Positions 17,255 to 27,939 of a stretch of 64,000 nucleotides of DNA are shown here, one piece after another (the first letter of the stretch is position 1; every line of letters starts with the position of its first letter). Below the pieces are notes generated by a model. That model ran no database searches, was not told where the DNA came from, and worked only from the letters and a program-made list of their open reading frames with translations. The translations under genes were made by a program, and so were the position numbers. This stretch comes from Blastococcus sp. CT_GayMR20 (GTDB lineage Bacteria; Actinomycetota; Actinomycetes; Mycobacteriales; Geodermatophilaceae), in NCBI RefSeq assembly GCF_004570345.1, contig NZ_SPQM01000010.1:1-64000 (forward strand), given 5' to 3'.

Positions 17255-18190
17255 ATGCTCGTGACGTCGGACCCGCACGTGGCGCACACCTGGCTTCGCG
17301 CGACGTATCCCGGCTACCTGCCGGAGGAGACCAACAGCCGCAGGAACTTCGTGTTCCAGGCGGTGCACGAGCAGGCCGGCCGCAGCGGGCTCTCGCGGCT
17401 GAGGTACTCGACGAGCGCGGACAACAACGTCGCCCCGGACGTGATGCTCGTCGTCCGACCGTCGGCCGGCGCCATGATGGTCCGGTCCGGCCGCGAGGAG
17501 GTCGCCGTCCCTCCGGGCACGCCGGTGCTCCTGCCGGCGCATCAGGCGGTGAGCGTCCTGTGGGCCGATGCCGAGGTCGACTGCGTCTGCCTGAATGCGG
17601 ACGACGTCGAGCGGGTCGCGGTGGAGACCACCGGTCTCGACGACCTGGCCCTGCGATTCACCGGGCTACGGCCGATGCTCCCGGGCCTCGACCAGCGCTG
17701 GAACGACACCGTGCAGGACGTGACGCGTGAAGTACTGCGGAACCGCACCACGGCCGGCCCCGTGCTGACCGGGCAGCTGACCCAGCGGCTGGCCGAGGCT
17801 GTCCTGGGCACCTTCCCCAGCACCCGGCTGGCCACCCGTCGCCGTGTCCCGCCCGACCACGCGACGCCCGCCGTGGTGCGTCGTGCCGTCGACTTCATCG
17901 ACGCCAACGCCGAGCGCGACCTGACGACGAGCGACATCGCCGCCGCCGCGGGGATCGGGCCGCGCGGGCTGCAGGCGGCCTTCGTGCGCCACCGGGACTC
18001 GACGCCGACCACCTACGTGAGGCGGGTGCGACTGGACCATGCGCACCGCGAGCTGGTGGACACCGATCCCGCCGACCACGACACCGTGCCCGCCGTCGCT
18101 GCTCGGTGGGGCTTCCCCCGGACGAGCGCGTTCGTCACCGCTCACCAGCAGGTCTACGGACGCCCACCCGGTCAGACCCGGCAGGGCTGA
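17255..18190 (+). CDS. AraC-family transcriptional regulator
   Basis: A 311-residue regulator. Residues 1-190 form an AraC-binding-like sensor domain; residues 205-305 carry the paired helix-turn-helix, with ERDLTTSDIAAAAGIGPRGLQ and VRLDHAHRELVDTDP then VAARWGFPRTSAFVTAHQQVYG. An in-frame extension starts at 17,027, but ATG 17,255 has a strong GAGGAGG just upstream and gives a normal N terminus. It is divergent from the cupin/amidohydrolase operon and convergent with the metalloprotease gene. It may control the catabolic operon; the effector is not known. Confidence 0.88.
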   Translation: MLVTSDPHVAHTWLRATYPGYLPEETNSRRNFVFQAVHEQAGRSGLSRLRYSTSADNNVAPDVMLVVRPSAGAMMVRSGREEVAVPPGTPVLLPAHQAVSVLWADAEVDCVCLNADDVERVAVETTGLDDLALRFTGLRPMLPGLDQRWNDTVQDVTREVLRNRTTAGPVLTGQLTQRLAEAVLGTFPSTRLATRRRVPPDHATPAVVRRAVDFIDANAERDLTTSDIAAAAGIGPRGLQAAFVRHRDSTPTTYVRRVRLDHAHRELVDTDPADHDTVPAVAARWGFPRTSAFVTAHQQVYGRPPGQTRQG

Positions 18191-18222
18191 GGGGCGCACT
18201 GCTTCATCTCGACGCTCAGCCC
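18184..18222. terminator. Bidirectional hairpin between convergent genes
   Basis: GGGCTGAG and CTCAGCCC form an eight-bp stem with a 23-base loop spanning the AraC stop codon. It sits where the AraC gene and the metalloprotease gene converge. There is no U tract. Confidence 0.35.
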
Positions 18223-18322
18223 GCGCCGGCCTGCCCCGCCCGACGGACAGGGACGGGTGTGGGAGGACCGGGCCGCTGAGCTCGCGTCTCGGGATCGACC
18301 AGGACACGAGACCTCACAGTGG

Positions 18323-19726
18323 TCATCGGAGTCCGATGTCGCAGGGGCCGCCACCGTGCAGGAATCCGTTCCGGAAGGCGCGGAGCAGTTCGAACCCGGA
18401 CGCGTCGACGTCCGGGAACACTCGGTCCGACAGTCCGTAGGTCAGCAGGAACGTCACGGCCTCGTCGATGTCGCCGGGGCTGATGCGCACTCCCGCGGAG
18501 CCGGCGAAGGCGCCCTTGAAGACCTGGGCCGCGTACCAGCCCGTGAGGCAGACCGCCGAGCGGGTGGCCGCCTCGTCATCGATCGACAGGCCGAGGTCCG
18601 AGCGGGCGGCGAGCGAGTAGGGGAGGGATATCGCGGTGATCACCGCGAAGTCCCCCAGCTGCTGGTACGCGGGCCGGGCCAGCTCGGTCTCGTCGTAGTA
18701 CACCGTCGAGTCGGCCTCGCAGAACGCGAGATCGAGGTCCTCGGTGCTCCGCTCAGCGCACGGCGGCGGCATCCGGTCGAGGGGGCGGATCGTCGGCTCG
18801 TCGAACTCCCGCTCGAACTCCTCCAGGAGCACGGCACGCCAGAACGGGGGGAGGGTGTTGTCGACGATCAGGAGCGTCTCGCCGTACGCGGCGTTGCCGC
18901 GGTTGGCCAGCTCGTCCTGGTCGAAGGTCTCCGCGGTGAAGAGCCGGTCGGGTCCGAAGTGGTCCCGGCAGGAGGCGACGCCGCCGTCGTGGCCTTCGGA
19001 GAACGCCGAGACCCGGTCGAAGTACGAGCCGTGGGCCTGGCTGTTGTCCGGGTCGCTGCCGACGGGGTCACGGAGCAGGAGGTAGCCGCGCAGGACGCCG
19101 TCGAGATCCCGCTCGTCGATCGCCAGGTGCCTCGCCTCACCGTCGTTGACCCAGGCCGTCCAGGCTCCGGCGAAGCAGTCGGCCTGCGTCTCGTCCTGGA
19201 TGCTCCGGCCGCTCGCCGCGAAGCCGACACGTCCCTGGACGGCATGGCCGAACTCGTGGGCCAGCACGACGGCCGGCAGCGAGCGCCCGTAGGTGTCGGC
19301 GAGATCCTGCAACAGCGACCGGTCGTAGGCGATGGCGTCGCAGCGAGGGTTGTAGAGGGCGTTCCCGGCCACTGCCGCGGGATCCATCGGGTGTTCCGGG
19401 CAGCCGATGCCGCTGGGCGGGTACCTGGCCGCGTCCAGGGCGGAGCTGTCGACGGAGAAGTAGCCGCCGGCCAGGGGTGGGAACGCCACGCGGTAGAACC
19501 GTGGGAACGCGTCGGCCCAGAAGGTCTCGAGGTCGGCGAGGGCGTTGCGCGCCAGCCGGTCGATCGGGTTGTCGGTCGCGCCGGTGATGGTCACCTGCTC
19601 GGCGGGCACGTCGACGAGCTGCCGGGGACCGCCGGAGGAGGTGTCGGGCGCCGTGCCGGAGCACCCGGCCAGGAACACGACGGTCAAACCGGTGACGGCC
19701 AGCGCGCGAGGCGGGGACCGTCTCAT
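18323..19726 (-). CDS. Neutral zinc metalloprotease lipoprotein (YpfJ-like)
   Basis: A 467-residue exported lipoprotein. An Arg-rich start and hydrophobic helix end in lipobox LAGC. The zinc motif HEFGH is at residues 157-161 (AHEFGHAVQGRVG), and the downstream DETQADCFAGAW supplies the likely third ligand, as in the neutral zinc metallopeptidase (YpfJ/KPN_02809) family. Length beyond residue 320 is family-specific. I placed the start at ATG 19,726 because the signal peptide begins there; the frame upstream is Arg-rich and overlaps two operator palindromes. It is divergent from the dnaK operon and shares the 469-bp regulatory region, so it probably belongs to the same stress response, acting outside the membrane. 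Confidence 0.87.
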   Translation of the reverse strand: MRRSPPRALAVTGLTVVFLAGCSGTAPDTSSGGPRQLVDVPAEQVTITGATDNPIDRLARNALADLETFWADAFPRFYRVAFPPLAGGYFSVDSSALDAARYPPSGIGCPEHPMDPAAVAGNALYNPRCDAIAYDRSLLQDLADTYGRSLPAVVLAHEFGHAVQGRVGFAASGRSIQDETQADCFAGAWTAWVNDGEARHLAIDERDLDGVLRGYLLLRDPVGSDPDNSQAHGSYFDRVSAFSEGHDGGVASCRDHFGPDRLFTAETFDQDELANRGNAAYGETLLIVDNTLPPFWRAVLLEEFEREFDEPTIRPLDRMPPPCAERSTEDLDLAFCEADSTVYYDETELARPAYQQLGDFAVITAISLPYSLAARSDLGLSIDDEAATRSAVCLTGWYAAQVFKGAFAGSAGVRISPGDIDEAVTFLLTYGLSDRVFPDVDASGFELLRAFRNGFLHGGGPCDIGLR

Positions 19727-19902
19727 CCGGTGGCTGTCCCCACCAGCCGGAGGGTCGGACTCTTCTGGACGGTCATCACGTCCCCACCCCGCCTCATCGG
19801 CCTGTGCAGCCCCGGTGGCATCGATCAACGGCTGCACGGCGACGGTCAGCCATCGGCGGCCCGCCAGGGCCTCATGGCACCCTGCCCGGCGTCGATCCGT
19901 CC

Positions 19903-19920
19903 ATCGGCAGCACTGCCGAT
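19903..19920. promoter_or_regulatory. Perfect operator palindrome
   Basis: ATCGGCAG-CA-CTGCCGAT is an exact 8-2-8 inverted repeat and the best example of the cluster's operator. It lies 176 bp before the metalloprotease start. Confidence 0.7.
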
Positions 19921-19937
19921 CCACGGGGTGGGGCGGC

Positions 19938-19955
19938 ATGGGCAGAACGACCGAT
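19938..19955 (+). promoter_or_regulatory. Operator palindrome, dnaK-operon side
   Basis: ATGGGCAG-AA-CGACCGAT matches the consensus in 13 of 16 positions. In the orientation facing the dnaK operon it shares the exact string GGCAGAACGACCGATTGC with the site in front of the debranching-enzyme gene. Confidence 0.65.
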
Positions 19956-20195
19956 TGCCGCCGCGGGGGCCGACGGCGAGCGTGGATGAGCACGGTGCGG
20001 TGGGCCGCCACGTGGCCACCGCACAGTCGGCGGGCCTCCGTCGACCTCCAACCGGCGGGAGGAACAGTCCGTGCCTCTGATGCGGCGCTCCTCCTGTCCC
20101 TCCACCGTTGTCACCGGCTCCGTGCCGCGCCCGCGCCCCCCAGGACGCCGCAGCCGCGGCCACCCAGTCGGCCCCGTCTGATCTGGGAGTCACTC

Positions 20196-20732
20196 ATGAC
20201 CTCGCACGACGCGAACCCCACCGGATCGGGAGGGAGCACCGCGGTCCACCCCTGGTCCCCCGGTAGCCCTGACGCCTCCGCCCGGTCGGCCAGACGGACT
20301 GTCGCCTCCTACACCACCTACGCCGACGCCGAGCGAGCGGTCGACCGGCTCGCCGACCGTGACTTCCCCGTCGAGCGGGTCGCCATCATCGGCCAGGACC
20401 TGGAGACCGTCGAACAGGTGACCGGAAAGCTGGACTATCCCACCGTCGCCTGGCGGGGCGCGGTGAGCGGTGCCGTCCCCGGCGCGTTGCTCGGCTGGAT
20501 CTTCGGACTCTTCGACTGGGCCGATCCGATCGTGAGCGCGCTTCTGCTCGCCCTCTACGGACTGCTCATCGGGGCGGTGATCGGAGCCATCATCGGGGTG
20601 ATCGTGTACGCGCTCCAAGGGGGTCGCCGGGACTTCGCGTCGGTGACCGTCATGCGCCCGCGGCGCTACGAGCTGGTCGTCGACGACGAGGTGGCCGACC
20701 AGGCTGCCCGGCTGCTCACAGAGAGGATCTGA
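20196..20732 (+). CDS. YflT-like (general stress protein 17M) membrane protein
   Basis: A 178-residue protein. Residues 36-75 match the heat-induced stress protein YflT/DUF1269-like fold ([34 protein letters not shown]); two glycine-rich membrane helices follow at about 90-110 and 115-140. A short C-terminal domain ends at [17 protein letters not shown] lies six bases before the ATG. It is the first gene of the chaperone operon; only one base separates its stop from the dnaK start. The function of the family is unknown, but its members are general-stress proteins. Confidence 0.82.
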   Translation: MTSHDANPTGSGGSTAVHPWSPGSPDASARSARRTVASYTTYADAERAVDRLADRDFPVERVAIIGQDLETVEQVTGKLDYPTVAWRGAVSGAVPGALLGWIFGLFDWADPIVSALLLALYGLLIGAVIGAIIGVIVYALQGGRRDFASVTVMRPRRYELVVDDEVADQAARLLTERI

Positions 20733-20733
20733 G

Positions 20734-22617
20734 ATGGCGCGCGCGGTCGGTATCGACCTCGGGACGACGAACTCGGTCATCGCCGCCTGGGAGGGCGGCG
20801 AGGCCTCGGTCGTCCCGAACGCCGAGGGAGCTCGCACGACGCCGTCGGTGGTGGCGTTCACGGAGAACGGCGAGCGTCTGGTCGGGCAGTTGGCCCGCCG
20901 GCAGGCGATCCTCAACGCCAAGGGCACGATCTACTCGGTCAAGCGGTTCGTCGGCCGCAGGTTCGAGGAGGTCGAGGAGGAGGCCGGTCAGGTCACCTAT
21001 GACGTGGTCCCCGATGCGAACGGGCTCGCGCGCATCAAGGTGCGGGACAAGATGTATGCGCCGGAGGAGATCTCCGCCCTGATCCTGCGCAAGCTCGCCG
21101 ACGACGCCGGCCGGCACCTCGGCGAGCGTGTCACCGAGGCGGTCATCACCGTCCCGGCCTACTTCAACGACGCGCAGCGAACTGCTACCCGCGACGCGGG
21201 GAAGATCGCCGGCCTCGAGGTCCTGCGGATCATCAACGAGCCGACCGCCGCGGCGCTGGCCTACGGCATGGACAAGGGCCAGCACGAGACGGTGCTGGTG
21301 TTCGACCTCGGCGGTGGGACGTTCGACGTCAGCGTCCTCGACGTGGGGGACGGCGTGGTGGAGGTGCGGGCCACGGCGGGCGACACCCACCTGGGCGGGG
21401 ACGACTTCGACCGGCGGATCGTCGACCACCTGGCCGAGGAGTTCCAGAAGGAGAACGGCATCGACCTGCGGAAGGACCCGCAGGCGCTGCAACGGCTCTA
21501 CGAGGCGGCCGAGAAGGCGAAGGTCGAGTTGAGCTCGGTCACGCAGACCCAGGTCAACCTGCCCTTCGTCACCGCGGACGCGAACGGGCCGAAGCACCTC
21601 ACGACGACGCTGATGCGCTCGCAGTTCGAGCACCTCACGGCGGACCTCGTGGAACGGACGATGGGGCCGGTCCGTCAGGCCATGTCCGACGCCAAGGTGG
21701 GGGCGGACGACGTCGACGAGGTCATCCTGGTCGGCGGGTCGACCCGGATCCCGGCAGTGCAGGCGCTCGTGCGCCGGCTCACCGGTGGCAAGGACCCGAA
21801 CATGACGGTCAACCCCGACGAGGTCGTGGCGGTCGGCGCCGCGATCCAGGCGGGGGTGCTCAAGGGCGAGGTCTCCGACGTCCTCCTGCTCGATGTCACG
21901 CCCCTGTCGCTGGGGGTGGAGACCCAGGGCGGGCTGATGACCAAGATCGTCGAACGGAACACCACGATCCCGGTCCGGCGCAGCGAGGTCTTCTCCACGG
22001 CCACGGACAACCAGCCCGCCGTGGACGTCGTCGTGCTGCAGGGGGAGCGGGAACGCGCGGCGGACAACCGGGTCCTGGGTCGGTTCCAGCTCACCGGCAT
22101 CCGGCCGGCGCTCCGCGGTGAGCCGCAGATCGAGGTCGTGTTCGACATCGACGCCAACGGCATCCTCAACGTCACCGCCCGCGACAAGGACACCGGTGCC
22201 GAGCAAGGGATCACGATCTCCGAGAGCACCAACCTGGACACCTCCGAGGTCGAGCGGATGGTCACGGAGGCCGAGCGGAACAGGGCCTCGGACCAGCAGC
22301 TCCGGCAGGAGGTGGACGCGCGCAACCAGCTGGACACCGTGGCCTACCAGGTGCAACGCCGACTCGACGAGCTCGGCGACGCCGCACCCCCGCACGAGCG
22401 GGCCCGGGCCGAGATGCTGGTGACCGAGGCCCGGCAGGCGGTGGCCGACCAGGCGCCGATGGATCGTGTCCGCGAGCTGACCGGCGAGCTGCAGCAGGTG
22501 CTCGCCGGGCTCCAGGCGGCCTCGACCAACTACGCCGCCGACGTCGGTGACGCGGCCGCCGGTGAGCCGGTGGCCGCGGACGACGACGTCATCGACGCCG
22601 AGTTCGACCGGAACTGA
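20734..22617 (+). CDS. dnaK: Hsp70 chaperone DnaK
   Basis: A 627-residue cytoplasmic ATP-dependent folding chaperone. ATPase motifs are [16 protein letters not shown] at residues 6-21, [11 protein letters not shown] near 191 and [14 protein letters not shown] near 335. The linker [16 protein letters not shown] leads into the beta-sandwich substrate domain, and the helical lid ends in [12 protein letters not shown], the usual bacterial acidic tail. Length is normal. It works with the GrpE and DnaJ encoded directly after it and with ClpB three genes on. The company of thioredoxin and reductase genes, and a CbpM-like rather than a canonical HspR gene, suggests a dedicated stress copy; a housekeeping dnaK is likely elsewhere. 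Confidence 0.97.
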   Translation: MARAVGIDLGTTNSVIAAWEGGEASVVPNAEGARTTPSVVAFTENGERLVGQLARRQAILNAKGTIYSVKRFVGRRFEEVEEEAGQVTYDVVPDANGLARIKVRDKMYAPEEISALILRKLADDAGRHLGERVTEAVITVPAYFNDAQRTATRDAGKIAGLEVLRIINEPTAAALAYGMDKGQHETVLVFDLGGGTFDVSVLDVGDGVVEVRATAGDTHLGGDDFDRRIVDHLAEEFQKENGIDLRKDPQALQRLYEAAEKAKVELSSVTQTQVNLPFVTADANGPKHLTTTLMRSQFEHLTADLVERTMGPVRQAMSDAKVGADDVDEVILVGGSTRIPAVQALVRRLTGGKDPNMTVNPDEVVAVGAAIQAGVLKGEVSDVLLLDVTPLSLGVETQGGLMTKIVERNTTIPVRRSEVFSTATDNQPAVDVVVLQGERERAADNRVLGRFQLTGIRPALRGEPQIEVVFDIDANGILNVTARDKDTGAEQGITISESTNLDTSEVERMVTEAERNRASDQQLRQEVDARNQLDTVAYQVQRRLDELGDAAPPHERARAEMLVTEARQAVADQAPMDRVRELTGELQQVLAGLQAASTNYAADVGDAAAGEPVAADDDVIDAEFDRN

Positions 22618-22627
22618 GCCTCCGGCG

Positions 22628-23221
22628 ATGGCTGAGCCCGGACCGGAGACGCCGACCGCCCGGCCACCCGGTACACCGGATGCAGATCCGGGAGCCGCCG
22701 AGGCACGGGTCCAGCCGGAGGGCGGACCTCCGCAGGAGGCGGCGCCCACCGCGGCGGACGGCGCGGCGGCGGGCGCGACCCAGCGCGCGCTCGTCGCCGC
22801 CGAGGACCGCTGGCGGCGCGCCGCCGCCGACCTGGACAACCTGCGCAAGCGATACGCGCGGGAGGTCGCGCGCGAGCGGGAGAACGAGCGGGAGCTGGTC
22901 ACGTCGGCGTTCCTCCCCGTGCTCGACACCATCGATCGCGCGCTCGAACACGCCGCGGCGGACCCGGGATCGATCGTCGAGGGCATCCGCACCCTCCGTG
23001 AGCAGGCCCTCGCCGTCGTCAGGGGACTCGGCTACGGACGGGAGGACGAGCCCGGAGTGCCCTTCGATCCGGCGCGGCACGAAGTGGTGGGGGTGGTGGA
23101 CGCCGACGGGGCAGGGACTCCGCCCGGTTCGGTGGCCTCCGTCGTGCGGCCCGGCTACGGCGCCCCCGGCCGCCAGTTGCGTCCGGCCGCGGTGACCGTG
23201 GCCCAGCGCGCGGGGAGCTGA
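22628..23221 (+). CDS. grpE: GrpE nucleotide-exchange factor
   Basis: A 197-residue partner of DnaK that releases ADP. The N-terminal 50 residues are Pro/Ala/Glu-rich and disordered. The long dimer helix runs from about 55 to 110 (AAEDRWRRAAADLDNLRKRYAR), with VLDTIDRALEH at its end, and the C-terminal beta domain has EPGVPFDPARHEVVGVV. The frame extends upstream into dnaK; I chose ATG 22,628, ten bases after the dnaK stop, which gives an MAEPG start. The dnaJ gene begins three bases after its stop. Confidence 0.93.
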   Translation: MAEPGPETPTARPPGTPDADPGAAEARVQPEGGPPQEAAPTAADGAAAGATQRALVAAEDRWRRAAADLDNLRKRYAREVARERENERELVTSAFLPVLDTIDRALEHAAADPGSIVEGIRTLREQALAVVRGLGYGREDEPGVPFDPARHEVVGVVDADGAGTPPGSVASVVRPGYGAPGRQLRPAAVTVAQRAGS

Positions 23222-23224
23222 CGG

Positions 23225-24217
23225 ATGGCCCGCGACTACTACGACGTGCTCGGTGTGTCGCGGGACGCCGGCCCCGACGAGTTGCAGCAGGCCTTCCGGC
23301 GGCTGGCGAGGGCGAACCACCCCGACGTGAACAAGGACCCGGGTGCGGAGGAACGCTTCAAGGAGATCAACGAGGCCTACTCGGCCCTGTCCGACCCGGA
23401 GCTCCGCAAGCGCTACGACCGCTTCGGCGAGGACTTCCGGCGGGTTCCCGAGGACTGGGAGCAGCGCGTCGGTGCCGGGGCCGGCGGTGGGGGCCGGCCC
23501 GGTCGGGGTCCCCGCACGACCTGGACCACCGAGGGCGCGGACGTCGGTGGGGGATTCGGTGGCGGGGGCTTCGGTGGCGCGGACTTCGAGGGCATCGACC
23601 TCGAGGACCTCCTGGGCGGCATGTTCGGTGGGCGCGGGCGGCGTGTGGCCCGAACTGCGGGAGCCGATCAGGAGGCCGAGCTCCCGCTCACCGTGGAGGA
23701 GGCGTATCGCGGTGGGCGCAAGGAGGTCACGCTCAACGGCCCGGACGGCCCGCGCAGCTACTCGGTCACGATCCCTCCCGGCGTCAACGACGGGCGGCGG
23801 ATCAGGCTGGCCGGCGAGGGCGGGCGGGGCCTCGGCGACGGCCCGGCCGGAGACCTCTACCTGGTGGTGCGGCTCCTGCCGCACCCGCTCTTCCGCGTGC
23901 AGGGCCGGAACATCCACGTCGACCTGAAGCTCGCCCCCTGGGAGGCGGCGCTCGGCGGGAGCGTCCCGGTCGCCACGCCCGGGGGCGAGACCACGGTGAC
24001 CGTGCCCCCCGGCTCCTCGTCGGGACGACGGCTCAGGCTGCGGGGGCAGGGCATGCCGGATCCGGCCGGGCACCCGGGCGACCTGTTCGCCGAGATCAAG
24101 ATCATGGTCCCGCCACGGCTCAGCGAGCGTGAGCGTGAGCTCTTCTCCGAACTCGCCGCGTCGTCGACGTTCGATCCGCGTCGCGCTCCGACCGACGACA
24201 GGGGAGGACGCCGATGA
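23225..24217 (+). CDS. dnaJ: DnaJ/CbpA-type Hsp40 co-chaperone
   Basis: A 330-residue J-protein. The J domain fills residues 1-70 ([13 protein letters not shown], then NHPDVNKD with the HPD motif that triggers DnaK ATP hydrolysis). A Gly-rich region with [11 protein letters not shown] lies around 95-130. Two C-terminal beta domains follow from about 150. The four CxxCxGxG zinc repeats of type-I DnaJ are absent, so this is a type-II, CbpA-like protein. The gene after it, overlapping by ATGA, encodes a CbpM/MerR-like protein, the usual partner of CbpA. Confidence 0.94.
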   Translation: MARDYYDVLGVSRDAGPDELQQAFRRLARANHPDVNKDPGAEERFKEINEAYSALSDPELRKRYDRFGEDFRRVPEDWEQRVGAGAGGGGRPGRGPRTTWTTEGADVGGGFGGGGFGGADFEGIDLEDLLGGMFGGRGRRVARTAGADQEAELPLTVEEAYRGGRKEVTLNGPDGPRSYSVTIPPGVNDGRRIRLAGEGGRGLGDGPAGDLYLVVRLLPHPLFRVQGRNIHVDLKLAPWEAALGGSVPVATPGGETTVTVPPGSSSGRRLRLRGQGMPDPAGHPGDLFAEIKIMVPPRLSERERELFSELAASSTFDPRRAPTDDRGGRR

Positions 24218-24590
24218 GCCCGCCGGGTCGTCCAGTTCGCTACCCGCTGGTCCCGAGACCGGCATCCGCCCTGCTGGACCACGAGGAGTTCGCCCGGCGC
24301 TGCGGCGTGCACCCCGAACTCGTGCGGCGGTTCTGGGCGCTCGGCCTCATCCCGGCCGCGCGACGGCCCGACGGGTCGCTGGGGTTCAGCCCGGCGCAGG
24401 TACCGGCCGTCGCGCGGTTCCAGCGGCTGCACGCCACCCTGCCGCTCAACTACGCCGCCCTCGGACTCGTGTGCGACCTCCTCGACCGGATCACCGATCT
24501 CGAGACCGCCCTGCGCGTTCGCGGGCGCACCGAACCCGTACGCCGACGCAGTCCCCAGGAGCCCGCCAACCAACCCGAGCGGAGTCAGCG

Positions 24591-24600
<10 letters not shown>
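24214..24600 (+). CDS. CbpM/MerR-like chaperone modulator
   Basis: A 128-residue protein with a MerR-type winged-helix N terminus ([21 protein letters not shown] at about 26-46) and a helical second part ([22 protein letters not shown]), then a basic tail. It resembles CbpM, which binds and restrains CbpA-type DnaJ, and more distantly HspR. Compared with HspR the DNA-binding half is less canonical and no HAIR site is seen upstream, so modulation of DnaJ is as likely as repression. The start overlaps dnaJ by four bases, and its 3' end overlaps the clpB start by ten. Confidence 0.82.
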
Positions 24601-27211
<2,611 letters not shown>

Positions 27212-27215
<4 letters not shown>

Positions 27216-27670
27216 GCGCTCCCGCGACCGCGCGGACGAGCATCGTCACCTGCTCGCACTGCTCGAAGAAGAACCGGGTGCCGGCCGCGGCAGACGGCAT
27301 CCCGAAGTGCGGCAACTGCCACCAGCCCCTGCCCTGGATCGTCGACGCGGGTGACGACGACTTCGTCGAGGTCGCGGAGCGGGCCCCGGTCCCGGTGCTC
27401 GTGGATCTCTGGGCGACGTGGTGCGGGCCGTGCCGGATGGTCAGCCCGGCCCTGGAACGCATCGCCACCGACCGGGCCGGCGAGCTCAAGCTGGTCAAGG
27501 TCGACGTCGACGCCGCACCCCGGCTGTCCCAGCGGTTCGAGGTGCGCGCGGTGCCGACCCTGATGGTGCTGCGGGACGGCGAGGTGCTGGCCCGTCAGCC
27601 CGGCGCGGCCCCCGAGCCCGCGCTGCGCAGCTGGCTGGACGGCGCCCTGTCCGGAGGGGCTGCCCGATGA
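27212..27670 (+). CDS. Zinc-ribbon thioredoxin (Trx2/TrxC type)
   Basis: A 152-residue disulfide reductase. An N-terminal zinc ribbon (Cys14, Cys17, Cys33, Cys36) precedes a thioredoxin domain whose active site is WCGPC with Cys71 and Cys74. The family signature [28 protein letters not shown] follows, with the cis-proline in AVPT. This matches thioredoxin 2, which is tied to oxidative and heat stress. It is coupled to clpB and to the UBP-type protein by four-base overlaps. Its electron donor may be the reductase-like flavoprotein two genes on, but see the missing CxxC there. Confidence 0.93.
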
Positions 27671-27939
27671 CCATCCCGGTCGGCGTCGACCCGCACCTCG
27701 CCTTCGTTCGTGAGGACGTCGTCCCGCGCACCCCGCAGGGCTGCGAGGAGTGCCTTCGAATCGGTTCCCCGTGGGTGCACCTGCGGCTCTGCCTGACCTG
27801 CGGGCACGTCGGCTGTTGCGACCAGTCCCCGGGCAGGCACGCTCGGAGGCATGCCGGTCTGGTCGGCCACCCGGTCGTCCAGTCGTTCCAGCCGGGCGAG
27901 GACTGGCGGTGGTGCTTCGTCGACGAGGCATACGTGTGA
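27667..27939 (+). CDS. UBP-type zinc-finger protein
   Basis: A 90-residue protein that is essentially one ubiquitin-hydrolase-type zinc finger. Candidate ligands are Cys26, Cys29, Cys42, Cys45, His47 and Cys50/Cys51, plus the late histidines in RHARRHAGLVGHPV. In eukaryotes this fold binds the free C terminus of ubiquitin. Bacterial stand-alone versions are common in actinobacteria beside thioredoxin-reductase-like genes, but I know of no established role. Starts and stops overlap both neighbours, so it is co-translated with the thioredoxin and the flavoprotein. Confidence 0.88.
   Translation: MTIPVGVDPHLAFVREDVVPRTPQGCEECLRIGSPWVHLRLCLTCGHVGCCDQSPGRHARRHAGLVGHPVVQSFQPGEDWRWCFVDEAYV

Larger units (their letters stand above)
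19727..20195. other. Divergent regulatory region of protease and dnaK operon
   Basis: These 469 bases hold no convincing gene. They contain two copies of the 18-bp palindrome 35 bp apart, centred near 19,911 and 19,946. I do not see a HAIR-type (CTTGAGT-N7-ACTCAAG) or CIRCE element here, although both are common before dnaK operons. Confidence 0.6.

Noticed and set aside
19727..20195. HspR (HAIR) or HrcA (CIRCE) operator before the dnaK operon
   Set aside because: Read both strands for CTTGAGT/ACTCAAG and TTAGCACTC/GAGTGCTAA; neither is present. The dyads found have a different sequence.
20716..22992. 758-codon open frame antisense to dnaK
   Set aside because: Its translation is His/Asp/Val/Arg-rich and matches nothing; it is the usual antisense shadow of a GC-rich gene, and dnaK on the other strand is certain.
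27750..27938. Upstream in-frame start for the cNMP-flavoprotein (adds 63 residues)
   Set aside because: The extension lies entirely within the UBP zinc-finger gene and is Arg/Pro-rich; the ATG overlapping the zinc-finger stop fits the coupling pattern of the operon.
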